Origin: Neorhodopirellula lusitana
Lineage (GTDB): Bacteria > Planctomycetota > Planctomycetia > Pirellulales > Pirellulaceae
Assembly: GCF_900182915.1 (NCBI RefSeq)
Contig: NZ_FXUG01000010.1
Span: 219,914 to 283,913, forward strand
Direction of reading: 5' to 3'
Length of the DNA: 64,000 nucleotides
The notes below the pieces were generated by a model. It had not been told where the DNA came from. It saw only the letters and a program-made list of their open reading frames with translations, and searched no databases. A program made the translations under genes and the position numbers. Below, piece after piece: positions 17,721 through 27,073 of this stretch; the first letter of the stretch is position 1, and the number at the start of each line of letters is the position of its first letter.

Positions 17721-19193
17721 ATGAACAAAACAATCACGACCATTGCCGTTTGCCTGATGGCAGTCTTGAACCTAGCCGATGCGTCGGCAGCCAAACCGAA
17801 CATCGTATTGATCCTGTGCGATGACCTTGGCTATGGCGATGTGCAATGCTTGAACCCTGAAAACGGAAAGATCGCAACGCCGTCAGTGGACCAGCTCGCT
17901 GCCGAAGGAATGATTTTTACCGACGCCCATTCAGGCTCATCCGTCTGCACGCCAACTCGATACGGCTTGTTAACAGGACGTTACAGCTGGCGGACGAAGC
18001 TGCAAAGCGGAGTCGTTCAAGGATTTGCACCCAATCTGATTGCAGAAGACCGACCAACCATAGCCAGCTTCCTGAAATCCCAGGGCTACCACACCGGCAT
18101 CATCGGCAAGTGGCATTTGAATTTTCAATATGTCGATCCTGATTCAGGAACAACGTTGAATAAGAAAAGTAGCAAGAAGGGCTTGGCTCCCGTCGGCAGC
18201 ACCATTCCTGATGGCCCCATCCATCGAGGCTTCGACTTCTTTCATGGATTCCATCATGCAAGAGACATGAAGGGTGTGATCGAAAACGACAAAGTAATTG
18301 AGCATGATGAGGAGATCAACATGCTGCCGCGTTTGACCCGTGAAGCGGTTCGGTACATCGACACCCACGCCAACGACACGGACCAATCACCCTTCTTTCT
18401 CTACGTTCCCTTTGGTTCTCCACACACTCCGATTGTGCCCTCCAAGGAGTGGCAGGGCAGAAGTGGACTCGGCCCGTACGCGGACTTCGTGATGCAAACC
18501 GACGCCGGAGTCGGAGCAATCACCGCAGCCCTAACCAGGAACGGTGTCGACGATAACACGCTCATTATTTTCAGCAGTGACAACGGATGTTCCAAAGCGG
18601 CTCGCATTCCTCAACTCGCGAAAAAGGGACACATCGTCAGCGCCGGGTATCGTGGTTCAAAAGCCGATTTGTGGGATGGAGGGCATCGCGTTCCGTTCAT
18701 CGTGCGCTGGCCTGGCAAAGTCGCCGCACGTTCGACTTGCGATCAGACGATTTGCCTGACCGATTTCTTTGCGACATTTGCGGAGCTAACGGGTGAGCCG
18801 CTACCCGCGGGTAGCGCCGAAGACAGCGTTAGCTTTCTACCTGCTTTGAGCGGCAACCCGATTGTTTCAACGCGGGAAGGTGTCATCCATCACTCCATCA
18901 GCGGGCACTTTGGGTATCGCCAGGGAAAATGGAAACTCTTGTTAGCGAAAGGATCAGGCGGGTGGTCCGATCCAAATGAAAAAGCCGCGAGCAAGGCGGG
19001 GGCTCCGTCGATGCAGCTTTACGACATGGATAGTGATCCAGGCGAAACGACGAATCTTTACACGACACACCCTGAAGTCGTGACAAGACTGCTCGCACAG
19101 CTCCAATCCGATGTTACCCATGGCCGCAGCACCGAGGGATTGGAATCCAAAAATGATCACGAAGACATTCGGCTTTGGAAAAGCGGAAGATAG
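17721..19193 (+). CDS. Secreted arylsulfatase A-like sulfatase (CxPTR)
   Basis: A 490-residue sulfatase with a signal sequence of about 23 residues. Key residues: D34-D35 in L-C-D-D-L-G-Y-G-D, formylglycine motif C76-T-P-T-R80, G-K-W-H-L, and the distal metal site S-S-D-N-G-C. The CTPTR motif and the L-G-Y-G-D block place it with arylsulfatase A-type enzymes. The start ATG lies 11 bases after the previous sulfatase stop. It differs from that neighbour in the active-site class, so the two probably attack different sulfate positions of the same glycan. Confidence 0.95.
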   Translation: MNKTITTIAVCLMAVLNLADASAAKPNIVLILCDDLGYGDVQCLNPENGKIATPSVDQLAAEGMIFTDAHSGSSVCTPTRYGLLTGRYSWRTKLQSGVVQGFAPNLIAEDRPTIASFLKSQGYHTGIIGKWHLNFQYVDPDSGTTLNKKSSKKGLAPVGSTIPDGPIHRGFDFFHGFHHARDMKGVIENDKVIEHDEEINMLPRLTREAVRYIDTHANDTDQSPFFLYVPFGSPHTPIVPSKEWQGRSGLGPYADFVMQTDAGVGAITAALTRNGVDDNTLIIFSSDNGCSKAARIPQLAKKGHIVSAGYRGSKADLWDGGHRVPFIVRWPGKVAARSTCDQTICLTDFFATFAELTGEPLPAGSAEDSVSFLPALSGNPIVSTREGVIHHSISGHFGYRQGKWKLLLAKGSGGWSDPNEKAASKAGAPSMQLYDMDSDPGETTNLYTTHPEVVTRLLAQLQSDVTHGRSTEGLESKNDHEDIRLWKSGR

Positions 19194-19732
19194 AAGCTCA
19201 ACCGGACACGGGTGTGACGCCGTGGAAACCGACCAGTGATCCCCTCGGTTTCCAAGGATGCCTGAGATTTTTCGCACCTCGAAATAGCCCCTTGGCGAGC
19301 ATCAATCGACACAGGTTGGCATGATTACGACGGCCGCCGGTTACCGCAATGACGCGAGCAGATCCTTCGAAGTGATCGAAGTCGATTTGCCGCTGGGGCA
19401 TTTCAGGTTGGAATCGAAAGGGATGTCGAATCAGTGACCATGCACCGGAGATTCTTTTGGGTGGAACGGATCTGAACGACACGATCAGCGGTGCAAAACT
19501 AAGCGAAGAATGGTATCGAGTTACCCTTCGCATTAACCGAACCCCATCGAGTGAACACATGACAGACCCTGCTTGCTCGATGAGTTAGACTGCCAGGAAG
19601 TTCAATTGGCGGATTGCGGAACGGCGTTCTTTGTGGGTTCAAGTTGCTGCTGTGGCCCATGAATGGCCCAATCCCTCCTAGCCATTTGAGTAGTCGGTTG
19701 TCGACGATCCACTTTCGGAACCTAGGAAAACA
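19194..19732 (+). other. Stretch without an intact gene, possible remnant
   Basis: No intact gene. On the plus strand a frame ending near 19588 reads L-S-E-E-W-Y-R-V-T-L-R-I-N, like the edge of a beta-sandwich domain, but upstream it breaks into different frames. This could be a remnant of a glycan-active enzyme. Nothing else is recognisable. Confidence 0.35.
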
Positions 19733-20881
19733 ATGAACGCACATTTCTCCAATAAACTCCGGCTTATCTTCGTGTTCACCTTGGTGGGCAGTACTGCATT
19801 GGCGGGCAAGACCGCTGCGGCAGACGAATCGATCGTGATTGACGACAAAGACTATCCCCAGGTCTATGCGGCGAAGAAACTGCAACGCTTCGACAAAGAT
19901 GGCAACGGTTGCATTGATGAACCGGAGAGTGGGCGAAACTGGCAACGACTTAAAAAGCTCGACACGAATCAAGATAACGCTGTTTGTCTCGAGGAACTAA
20001 AACAAGACACGATCCAATATCTAGAAACGGGAGGTGAACGCAAACTCAACATTCGCTACAAGCAGGTTGACAAGAAAAGTTTGCACCTCGATCTCTATTA
20101 TCCAACCGGCAAACAGTTCGCAAACTGCCCTGTTATATTTTACACGCATGGCGGCGGATGGGCTGTGGGAAGCAAGCATGGGGCTGCAATAGCGTCGTTC
20201 GCGAAGGTTTTCAAACAAGCAACTCAGGAAGGTTTTGCCATCGCTGCTGTCAATTACCGATTGTGGAGTAAAGGAGGAACCAGTGCGATGCGTGATTGCG
20301 TCATCGATTGCAAAGACGCCATGAGATTTCTGTCAAAGCATTGCGATGAATTGAAAGTAGACCCGAACCGGTTCTTTGTGATGGGGGATTCAGCCGGTGG
20401 GCAGATTGCTCAGATGCTGTTGCTGTCGTCGCCCGAAAGTCTGCCTGGCGATCAGGATCTTGCTGAGAACAGCTACAAAATGGTCGCCGGAGTTTCCTGG
20501 TATGGCCCCTGTGATTTCGAGCAAACAGATTTGTTTAATCACGATGATCGAGAAGGCTTTCGTGATCGCTTCGGACCAAGAATCCTGAAGCCCGATACAG
20601 ATCCCAAAGACAAACTGCCGCTCTACCGGGAAATGAGTCCGGTGAACTACCTGACGAAAGGTAGCCCGCCGCTGCTGATGATTCAGGGAGACAAGGACAC
20701 CACGATCCCCGTCAAGCACGCCTACCGCATCCAGCAACAAGCAAAGTCGTTGAACGCCCCCGTCGAGATTTTGATTATCAAGAACGCAGGACACAATTGG
20801 CGAAGCGTGGGCGCGGATATTGATCCTTCTCGAAACGCGATCATCGAACGAACGATTCAGTTCTTTGTAGACCATCGTTAG
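19733..20881 (+). CDS. Secreted alpha/beta hydrolase with EF-hand pair (esterase)
   Basis: A 382-residue protein. A signal sequence (residues 1-30) is followed by two EF-hand loops: D54-K-D56-G-N58-G-C-I-D62-E-P-E65 and D77-T-N79-Q-D81 to E88. The rest is an alpha/beta hydrolase of the hormone-sensitive-lipase/BD-FAE type: oxyanion motif H-G-G-G-W near 139-143, nucleophile S220 in G-D-S-A-G-G, catalytic Asp in G-D-K-D-T-T, and His in N-A-G-H-N-W. The fold class suits carbohydrate deacetylation or feruloyl esterase activity. The EF-hands imply Ca2+ binding, as expected in seawater. It sits between sulfatases, so it probably removes ester groups from the same glycan. Confidence 0.93.
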   Translation: MNAHFSNKLRLIFVFTLVGSTALAGKTAAADESIVIDDKDYPQVYAAKKLQRFDKDGNGCIDEPESGRNWQRLKKLDTNQDNAVCLEELKQDTIQYLETGGERKLNIRYKQVDKKSLHLDLYYPTGKQFANCPVIFYTHGGGWAVGSKHGAAIASFAKVFKQATQEGFAIAAVNYRLWSKGGTSAMRDCVIDCKDAMRFLSKHCDELKVDPNRFFVMGDSAGGQIAQMLLLSSPESLPGDQDLAENSYKMVAGVSWYGPCDFEQTDLFNHDDREGFRDRFGPRILKPDTDPKDKLPLYREMSPVNYLTKGSPPLLMIQGDKDTTIPVKHAYRIQQQAKSLNAPVEILIIKNAGHNWRSVGADIDPSRNAIIERTIQFFVDHR

Positions 20882-20967
20882 CACGCTGCCGTATCGGGCG
20901 CACCGAACGTGTTGCTCTATCTAGAATCAAATCGCAACTTGAAATCTAAACCGTCAAATTGAACCCC

Positions 20968-22461
20968 ATGAAAATTCAATCGCTAGCTGCTCTGGTACTT
21001 GCATCCGGGCTTTTCACCGCCCTGACCACCACGACCCTCACCACCCCGGCCGAGGCAAAATCGCTCGCCGGGAGTCGCCCAAACATCATTCTGGTGATGA
21101 CCGATGACCAAGGGATAGGCGACCTTTCCTGCATGGGAAACGACGTGGTGCGGACCCCACACATTGATCGTTTCTATCAACAAGCCACACGCTTCACTGA
21201 CTTCCAGGTCAGTCCAACGTGCGCACCGACCCGTGCGGCGATCATGAGTGGTCGTCCTCCCTTCAAAGTCGGCGTGACGCATACAATTCAGCAGCGTGAG
21301 CGGATGGCATTGGATCTGGTGACTCTGCCACAGGCATTGCAAAGTGCGGGCTATGCGACTGGTATCTTCGGCAAGTGGCACCTCGGCGACGACGACGCGT
21401 ATTTGCCAGGCAATCGCGGATTCGATGAGGTGCTGATTCACGGGGCCGGTGGTATCGGGCAGGTGAGCCTGGGTGATTTCCCACCCAATCGCGGAAACGC
21501 CTACTTCGATAATGTTTTGCTTCACAACGATACGATCGTGCAGACGGAAGGATTTTGTACGGACCTGTTTTTTCAAGCGGCGCTTGCCTGGATCAAAAAA
21601 GAAGATGCAGCGAAGCAACCGTACTTCACCTACGTATCACTGAACGCTCCTCACGCACCAATGAACGCTCCGGAGAGCTACACAAAGCGATTTTTGGAAC
21701 TGGGTTTGGATGAAGGGACGGCCGGACGTTATGGCATGATCGAAAACATCGACGATAACTTCGGGCTGCTAATGCAAAAGCTGACCGAATGGAACGCATT
21801 GGAAAACACGCTGGTTGTTTTCATGACGGATAACGGCGCGACACACTTAAGTGGGAAGCTCGATGGCAAGCGATTCAAGCTGTTCAATTTCGACATGAAG
21901 GGTGGCAAGAACTCGCCCAACGAAGGCGGCACCCATGTACCAGCTTTCTGGTATTGGAAAGGCGTGCTAGGGGAGGGTGTCGATATTGATGCACTCGCCG
22001 CGCATCTCGATCTCTATCCAACGTTCACGGATTTGGCTGGCGCTGAACTGCCGGAAACCATGCAAGAACTGGATGGTCGCTCGCTTCTGCCCTTACTGGC
22101 AGACCCCAACGCCGATTGGGCGGATCGCAACCTCTTTGTTCATTGTGGTCGCTGGGCGGCGGGCAGAGTGGATGCGGCAAAGTTCCGAAATTGCGCGGTG
22201 CGCACCGAACGCTGGCGTCTTGTGAATAACAGGCAGCTCTATGATATTTCGGTAGATCCCGGAGAGACGCAAGACGTATCGGCATCCAATCCCGAAGTCA
22301 TTGACCAACTACGCAAGTCCTATGATCAATGGTGGAATTCCGCGTTGCCGTTGATGGTCAATGAAGGACTGCCTCGATTGAAGAAACAGCCTTTGCATCG
22401 ACGCTATGAGAAGCAGAAAGAGCAGCAAGGGATTCCTAATTGGAAGCCAGCGAAAATATAG
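20968..22461 (+). CDS. Secreted type I sulfatase (CxPTR)
   Basis: A 497-residue sulfatase. Signal sequence about residues 1-30. Active-site elements: M-T-D-D-Q-G-I-G-D, formylglycine motif C85-A-P-T-R, F-G-K-W-H-L-G-D, and the distal site M-T-D-N-G-A. All catalytic residues are present. The C-terminal part (W-R-L-V-N-N-R-Q-L-Y-D) is the normal substrate-cap subdomain. A TTG nine bases upstream in frame is possible, but the ATG at 20968 is chosen. It differs clearly from the two sulfatases upstream, adding a third specificity to the cluster. Confidence 0.95.
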   Translation: MKIQSLAALVLASGLFTALTTTTLTTPAEAKSLAGSRPNIILVMTDDQGIGDLSCMGNDVVRTPHIDRFYQQATRFTDFQVSPTCAPTRAAIMSGRPPFKVGVTHTIQQRERMALDLVTLPQALQSAGYATGIFGKWHLGDDDAYLPGNRGFDEVLIHGAGGIGQVSLGDFPPNRGNAYFDNVLLHNDTIVQTEGFCTDLFFQAALAWIKKEDAAKQPYFTYVSLNAPHAPMNAPESYTKRFLELGLDEGTAGRYGMIENIDDNFGLLMQKLTEWNALENTLVVFMTDNGATHLSGKLDGKRFKLFNFDMKGGKNSPNEGGTHVPAFWYWKGVLGEGVDIDALAAHLDLYPTFTDLAGAELPETMQELDGRSLLPLLADPNADWADRNLFVHCGRWAAGRVDAAKFRNCAVRTERWRLVNNRQLYDISVDPGETQDVSASNPEVIDQLRKSYDQWWNSALPLMVNEGLPRLKKQPLHRRYEKQKEQQGIPNWKPAKI

Positions 22462-22489
22462 ATTCTGAAAACCGGTAGTCACTCACGAG

Positions 22490-23104
22490 ATGGGGACTCG
22501 AAGCCAATTCAAGCACCGACTCAAAGCAGGATTGATGCTTCTAGTGATCCTGTGCTGCGGGACTGCACCCGACATTGCAGCTGACCTGAAAGATGCAGGA
22601 GCTCAATCGCGAAACCCAGATAATCGCGTCTCGGTTTCGAGATACCACAAGTTCATTGTGAATATCGCAGAATACAAAGACGCCTGACGAATCTGTCGCA
22701 GAGATCATTGTCAAAAAACATTCACTGCGCAACGGCTCGAAAATATCAGGCTGGTGGTTTGACCACCCAAAGCACGGAGACATCGAGGTGCTGAAGAAGG
22801 CGGCTCTTGCCCGAAATCCGCCTTCACTGCAGGCCATCCGACACCGATCGATGAACAGAGTCGATCTTGGGAAGGGAATGAGGTCGCCATCGCGACTCAT
22901 TGAAAAGAACCACGAAATCAATGGTTCTTTAAGACATTGCTTACCGCCCATGCAGACGACGTCGAACTCCGGTAAACCAGCATTCCACACGCAGCAAGCC
23001 ACTGACTGGACGATGTTTAGTTCAAACGCAGGGCGAGACGACTTGGGCGGTCGCACTCAACGACGCCAAAGACAAGAACGCTCCACTTGCCTCCGTTCAA
23101 TTTG
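22490..23104 (+). pseudogene. Decayed secreted-protein gene
   Basis: An ATG at 22490 starts a 65-residue frame with a good signal sequence (L-K-A-G-L-M-L-L-V-I-L-C-C-G) and then R-Y-H-K-F-I-V-N-I-A-E-Y-K-D-A before a stop at 22687. The sense appears to continue in another frame directly after (E-S-V-A-E-I-I-V-K-K-H), then through to about 23104, with broken logic. The pattern of signal peptide plus short body plus frame break suggests a gene lost by frameshift. I cannot name the ancestral family, although the N-terminal part resembles secreted proteins in glycan clusters. Confidence 0.4.
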
Positions 23105-23184
23105 AACTACTCAAAGCGACTAATAAGGCCGTCAACAATAGTAGAAAACAGTTGGCCACCAGAGCAGGAGCATGTTTCAGTCCC

Positions 23185-24270
23185 CTACTTTAGGATTGGA
23201 TCTGACGACTCCGGTCTTTTGATGCGGAACAGGCAGGAGTGGGTGCCCTTTCCTCCGTTTACATTGGCACCGGAGGCAACGTAGAGGTAGGTGGGGTGCC
23301 CGTCTTGCATCAGCACCTGGGGACGTTCGAACTTCTTACCACGAAAAACCACTGCTTTTGAAAGCAGTTGCGGACTTAGATAGCGATCCATTTTGTCGTA
23401 ACCCAAAATCGGTTCGGCAAAATGAACGCCATCATCCGACGCCCAAAGGAAGCCGGTGCCATCTCGATTGCTAGTGGTTAACAGATACACTTTTTCGTTT
23501 TCAACGAAGGCATAACCGTCTTCGATGGTTGTCTTGTTACTGGTGAGCGGTTCTGGGTTAAAGACGTACGGTCCTTCAACCTGATCTGCAACAGCAACGC
23601 CCATTCGCCGCACATCGCCCTTTTTCAAGGCTTTGTAATAAAGAAAAAAGCGTCCATCAGGATGCTCCAGGAGAGCGGGGTTATTGACTCCGACCGACGA
23701 CTGGTAACTCCAGACGGAAGGGTCTGTCGGAGGAGCAAGGATCATCCCATTGTCTCCAACCTTCTTCCACGGCCCCTCTGGGCTGTCGGCAATCATCATT
23801 CCGATCCGCTGCGAAGCGACACATTCCTGCTTGGTTCCACCAGCATTGGCGATATAGGACAGTACATATCGCTGCCCCACTTTTTGAATACTAGGATTGT
23901 GCGGTGACTGAAAATCCCAGTCCCCTTTTTTGCCGCTTCCCTTGACGACGACCTCCTGAAACACAAACGGTCCTTCGGGCTGATCACTCACGTAGCGGGC
24001 GATTTCGCAGTGGGTCAACCAAGCCTTAAACTGCTCCTCGATCTTCCAACGAGCAACGAAAAGGTGTGTCTTTCCGGCTGGGCCGATCACGGGACTCGAC
24101 CCCCAAACATGGTAGCCCGGTTCCTCAACTGCAATCCCGACATACTCCAGGCGATCAGCCCAGGATCGGCTCGGATTTTCCTGCCCAACTACGGTGGAAG
24201 TCACTGCTGTCGCACAAGTGAAAACCACTAATGCGATGATGATGCAAGTGCTTGATGTGATTCGTTTCAT
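23185..24270 (-). CDS. Secreted GH43-like beta-propeller glycosidase (paralogue)
   Basis: A 361-residue protein, signal sequence about residues 8-30 (I-I-A-L-V-V-F-T-C-A-T-A-V-T). It repeats the blade blocks of the gene at 13112-14203: V-W-G-S-S-P with L-F-V-A-R-W, C-E-I-A-R-Y, H-N-P-S-I-Q-K-V, G-V-N-N-P-A-L-L with F-F-L-Y-Y-K-A, I-E-D-G-Y-A-F-V, and F-E-R-P-Q-V-L-M. The two are true paralogues on opposite strands at the two ends of the sulfatase region. The start at 24270 precedes the signal sequence. Reaction: probable hydrolysis of a glycosidic bond in a sulfated glycan; specificity unknown. Confidence 0.85.
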   Translation of the reverse strand: MKRITSSTCIIIALVVFTCATAVTSTVVGQENPSRSWADRLEYVGIAVEEPGYHVWGSSPVIGPAGKTHLFVARWKIEEQFKAWLTHCEIARYVSDQPEGPFVFQEVVVKGSGKKGDWDFQSPHNPSIQKVGQRYVLSYIANAGGTKQECVASQRIGMMIADSPEGPWKKVGDNGMILAPPTDPSVWSYQSSVGVNNPALLEHPDGRFFLYYKALKKGDVRRMGVAVADQVEGPYVFNPEPLTSNKTTIEDGYAFVENEKVYLLTTSNRDGTGFLWASDDGVHFAEPILGYDKMDRYLSPQLLSKAVVFRGKKFERPQVLMQDGHPTYLYVASGANVNGGKGTHSCLFRIKRPESSDPILK

Positions 24271-24592
24271 TCCGCCTCTCCTAGAATACGTTGCAGCTCA
24301 AAAGACTCGTTCCTCTCTGTCGTCAGGATCCCCCGTTTTATCACCACAACTGGGCAACTCAAAGGGGCAGGCCCCTTCAAGCGAACTCTTGTTTGCTGTT
24401 GAAACTCTTGATGGTCGATCTGTCAGAAACGTAGTGAGCGTGTCTGAATTTGCAACAAGATCGCTCCTCCTGACTTCGCCGAAGGCGCCCCCAAGAGGAT
24501 CACCACATCGGCAAAGAACTCAACGACCGCCCCGCGAAGGGTATCGCTGCTATCGAAAACCACTCGCCTTCGCACAATTCAGGCGTTTCACA
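24271..24592. other. Intergenic stretch, nothing recognised
   Basis: Lies between two minus-strand genes. It should hold the promoter of the GH43-like gene; no strong promoter, repeat or structured element was seen. Confidence 0.5.
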
Positions 24593-26104
24593 CTAGTTGG
24601 GCGATTTTAGCTGGATCAGTTCTTTCCACTGCTTGGGTCCGGTGCGGTGCACCGAAACGCCTTGGCTATCGACGGCGACTGTGACGGGCATGTCTTTCAC
24701 ATCGAATTCGTAGATCGCTTCCATGCCGAGTTCTTCGAATGCGACCACTCGCGAATGCTTGATTGCCTTGGAAACTAAGTAGGCGGCACCACCGACGGCC
24801 ATCAGGTAAACCGAACCAAATTCCTTAATCGCGTCGATCGCCACGTCGCCGCGTTCCGCCTTGCCCACCATTCCGGCCAAACCAGTTTCGGCCAACATTT
24901 GCCGGGTGAATTTATCCATCCGCGTGGACGTGGTCGGCCCAGCTGGTCCAACGACTTCGTCACGAACGGGCTTCACTGGACCAACGTAGTAAATGAAGCG
25001 GCCCTTCAAATCGACAGGCAGCGACTCGCCACGGTCCAGCATTTCGGTCATGCGTTGATGAGCAGCGTCACGACCGGTCAACAGCTTGCCGTTTAACAGG
25101 ATGGTCTGGCCAGGCTTCCAAGTCTTGATCTCTTCCGCCGTCACTGTCTCCAGATCAACACGCAGCGCATCGGAACCCGGATCCCAGGTGATGTCCGGCC
25201 AATCGTCAATGCTTGGCGGACTGAAGGTCGCTGCGCCGGAACCATCCAGCACAAAATGAACATGGCGCGTCGCTGCACAGTTCGGAATCATCGCCACTGG
25301 CTTCGATGCTGCGTGAGTTGGGTGGTCCAAAATCTTGACGTCCAACACCGTGGTCAATCCGCCAAGACCTTGTGCTCCGATTCCAAGTTGATTGACCTTT
25401 TCCATCAGCTCTAGCCGAAGCTCTTCGACTCGATTGCTAGGTCCACGTTCACGAAGTTCGTGAATATCAACCGGTTCCATCAGCGAACGCTTGGCAAGCA
25501 CTGCCGCCTTTTCTGCTGTTCCGCCAATCCCGATTCCCAACATGCCAGGCGGGCACCAACCAGCACCCATTTTTGGCACCGTTTCTAATACCCAATCGAC
25601 AATGCTGTCCGACGGATTCAACATCGCAAGTTTTGCCTTGTTCTCGGACCCGCCACCCTTAGCCGCGATGAACACTTCCACTTTGTCGCCAGGAACAACA
25701 TCGTAGTGAATGACCGCGGGAGTGTTATCACCGGTATTTTTTCTCGCACCGGCAGGGTCGGCCAAAATCGATGCACGCAAAACATTGTCTGGATGCAAGT
25801 AGGCTCGGCGAACGCCTTCATTGATCATGTCGGTGACCGACATTTCGCATTCCCATTTGACATCCATGCCGACATTCACAAACACGGTCACAATGCCGGT
25901 GTCTTGGCAAATAGGTCGTCGACCCTGTGCACACATGCGTGAATTAATCAGGATCTGTGCCATCGCGGACTTAGCGGCTGCCGATTCTTCTCGCTCGTAC
26001 GCCTCATTGACCGCCTTGATGAAATCCAGCGGATGATAGTAGGACATGAACTGCAAACTATCAGCAATGCTGTCGATCAGATGAGCTTGTTCAATGGTGG
26101 CCAT
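24593..26104 (-). CDS. Class I fumarate hydratase (iron-sulfur)
   Basis: A 503-residue class I fumarase with the two-part architecture of E. coli FumA/FumB: an N-terminal alpha domain and a C-terminal beta domain (T-S-T-R-M-D-K, then V-A-I-D-A-I-K-E-F-G-S-V-Y-L). The three cysteines for the [4Fe-4S] cluster are C66 in R-P-I-C-Q-D-T-G, C184 in G-W-C-P-P-G and C276 in I-P-N-C-A-A-T-R. It hydrates fumarate to malate and the reverse, in the cytoplasm. Its position divergent from the methylmalonyl-CoA mutase operon suggests it supplies fumarate for reduction to succinate during fermentation-like metabolism. Class I enzymes are oxygen-sensitive, which fits low-oxygen use. The ATG at 26104 is the natural start. 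Confidence 0.95.
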   Translation of the reverse strand: MATIEQAHLIDSIADSLQFMSYYHPLDFIKAVNEAYEREESAAAKSAMAQILINSRMCAQGRRPICQDTGIVTVFVNVGMDVKWECEMSVTDMINEGVRRAYLHPDNVLRASILADPAGARKNTGDNTPAVIHYDVVPGDKVEVFIAAKGGGSENKAKLAMLNPSDSIVDWVLETVPKMGAGWCPPGMLGIGIGGTAEKAAVLAKRSLMEPVDIHELRERGPSNRVEELRLELMEKVNQLGIGAQGLGGLTTVLDVKILDHPTHAASKPVAMIPNCAATRHVHFVLDGSGAATFSPPSIDDWPDITWDPGSDALRVDLETVTAEEIKTWKPGQTILLNGKLLTGRDAAHQRMTEMLDRGESLPVDLKGRFIYYVGPVKPVRDEVVGPAGPTTSTRMDKFTRQMLAETGLAGMVGKAERGDVAIDAIKEFGSVYLMAVGGAAYLVSKAIKHSRVVAFEELGMEAIYEFDVKDMPVTVAVDSQGVSVHRTGPKQWKELIQLKSPN

Positions 26105-26639
26105 GCGGGACTCCGATTCGTTCCTGAATGAGTGAAACTTTCTCTCCCTATGATGGACTTCAAATTCGGTGAGACCAAGGGGGCAGGCTCACGCGACGGA
26201 GCAACGGCGACAGTTGAGCTTGGAAGCCGTCCTGAAATGGGCCGCGAGCATGTAAGCGGCCGGGCATCTGCAAATCAGACCTACGCACATAGCCGAGACC
26301 TCACGGACAGCCTCTCGCAAAGAACTTGTCCAGCTCCCAAACCTGACCTGACCGAACCTGACCAACAGGCAAATACAATCGAGTCGGCTTTGGCATCGGC
26401 TTTGCAATTTGTCCTGATGAGCCACTGTTACGACAAGCCAATCGAAATGGCTGATCTCAAATTGGTGGGCCGCATCTTTAACCTGTAAAGAATGATCGAC
26501 ATAGATCATGTTTACGAACGCCCTTCATTCGACACAGTCGAAGCTCAGTACTCACCTTGACGCACGCTTGCACCGGAAGTGCCCCATAGTGTCACACTGG
26601 GCAAATCTGCACACTAAATCCGCACATCAGGACGACGAA
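26105..26639. other. Divergent promoter region, fumarase and mutase operon
   Basis: No gene supported; the open frames on each strand have no family content. The stretch must contain promoters for the divergent fumarase gene and the epimerase-mutase operon. I looked for a cobalamin riboswitch and did not see the B12-box core. Short direct repeats of CTGACC occur near 26345. Confidence 0.45.
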
Positions 26640-27050
26640 ATGACACCGGTTAGATCACTTAATCACATTGGCATCGCTGTTCGTTCGCTTGACGAACAAA
26701 AGACGTTCTACGGCGAAACATTGGGTGCCGAGTATGAGGGCACCGAGGACGTACCGTCACAGAAAGTGAAAGTTGCTTTCTACAAATTGAACGACGTCCG
26801 ATTGGAGTTGCTGGAACCAACGGACCCGGAAAGCCCCATTGCCAAGTTCATCGAAAAACGCGGTGAAGGGATGCATCACATGGCATTCACCGTTGACGAC
26901 TTGCAAGCCCGAATTGACGAGTTGAAGAGTGAAGGTTTGCGAATGATTGACCAAACTCCCCGACCTGGGGCACACCATATGCAGATTGCGTTCATTCATC
27001 CCAAGAGTAGCGGCGGCGTACTCACCGAACTCTGCCAGCCTCCCCAATGA
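26640..27050 (+). CDS. mce: Methylmalonyl-CoA epimerase
   Basis: A 136-residue VOC-fold protein that interconverts (R)- and (S)-methylmalonyl-CoA. Family marks: N-H-I-G-I-A-V at the start (first His ligand), the central L-E-L-L-E-P, G-M-H-H-M-A-F-T-V-D-D (second His region), and the C-terminal T-E-L-C with the Glu ligand. Length is normal. The frame is open from 26508, but the ATG at 26640 gives the family's usual N-terminus and is preceded by AGGACGA. It is the first gene of the mutase operon (24 bases before the next start). Confidence 0.95.
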   Translation: MTPVRSLNHIGIAVRSLDEQKTFYGETLGAEYEGTEDVPSQKVKVAFYKLNDVRLELLEPTDPESPIAKFIEKRGEGMHHMAFTVDDLQARIDELKSEGLRMIDQTPRPGAHHMQIAFIHPKSSGGVLTELCQPPQ

Positions 27051-27073
27051 GACGAAGAAAGTAAGAACGATCA

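Noticed and set aside
19198..19560. Minus-strand 120-residue frame
   Set aside because: Basic, motif-free composition typical of an antisense shadow; plus strand shows a better, broken candidate.
26132..26509. Small genes on either strand between fumarase and epimerase
   Set aside because: No family content, and both overlap the region needed for divergent promoters.
26105..26639. Cobalamin riboswitch ahead of the mutase operon
   Set aside because: No B12-box core or matching stem arrangement could be seen by eye.
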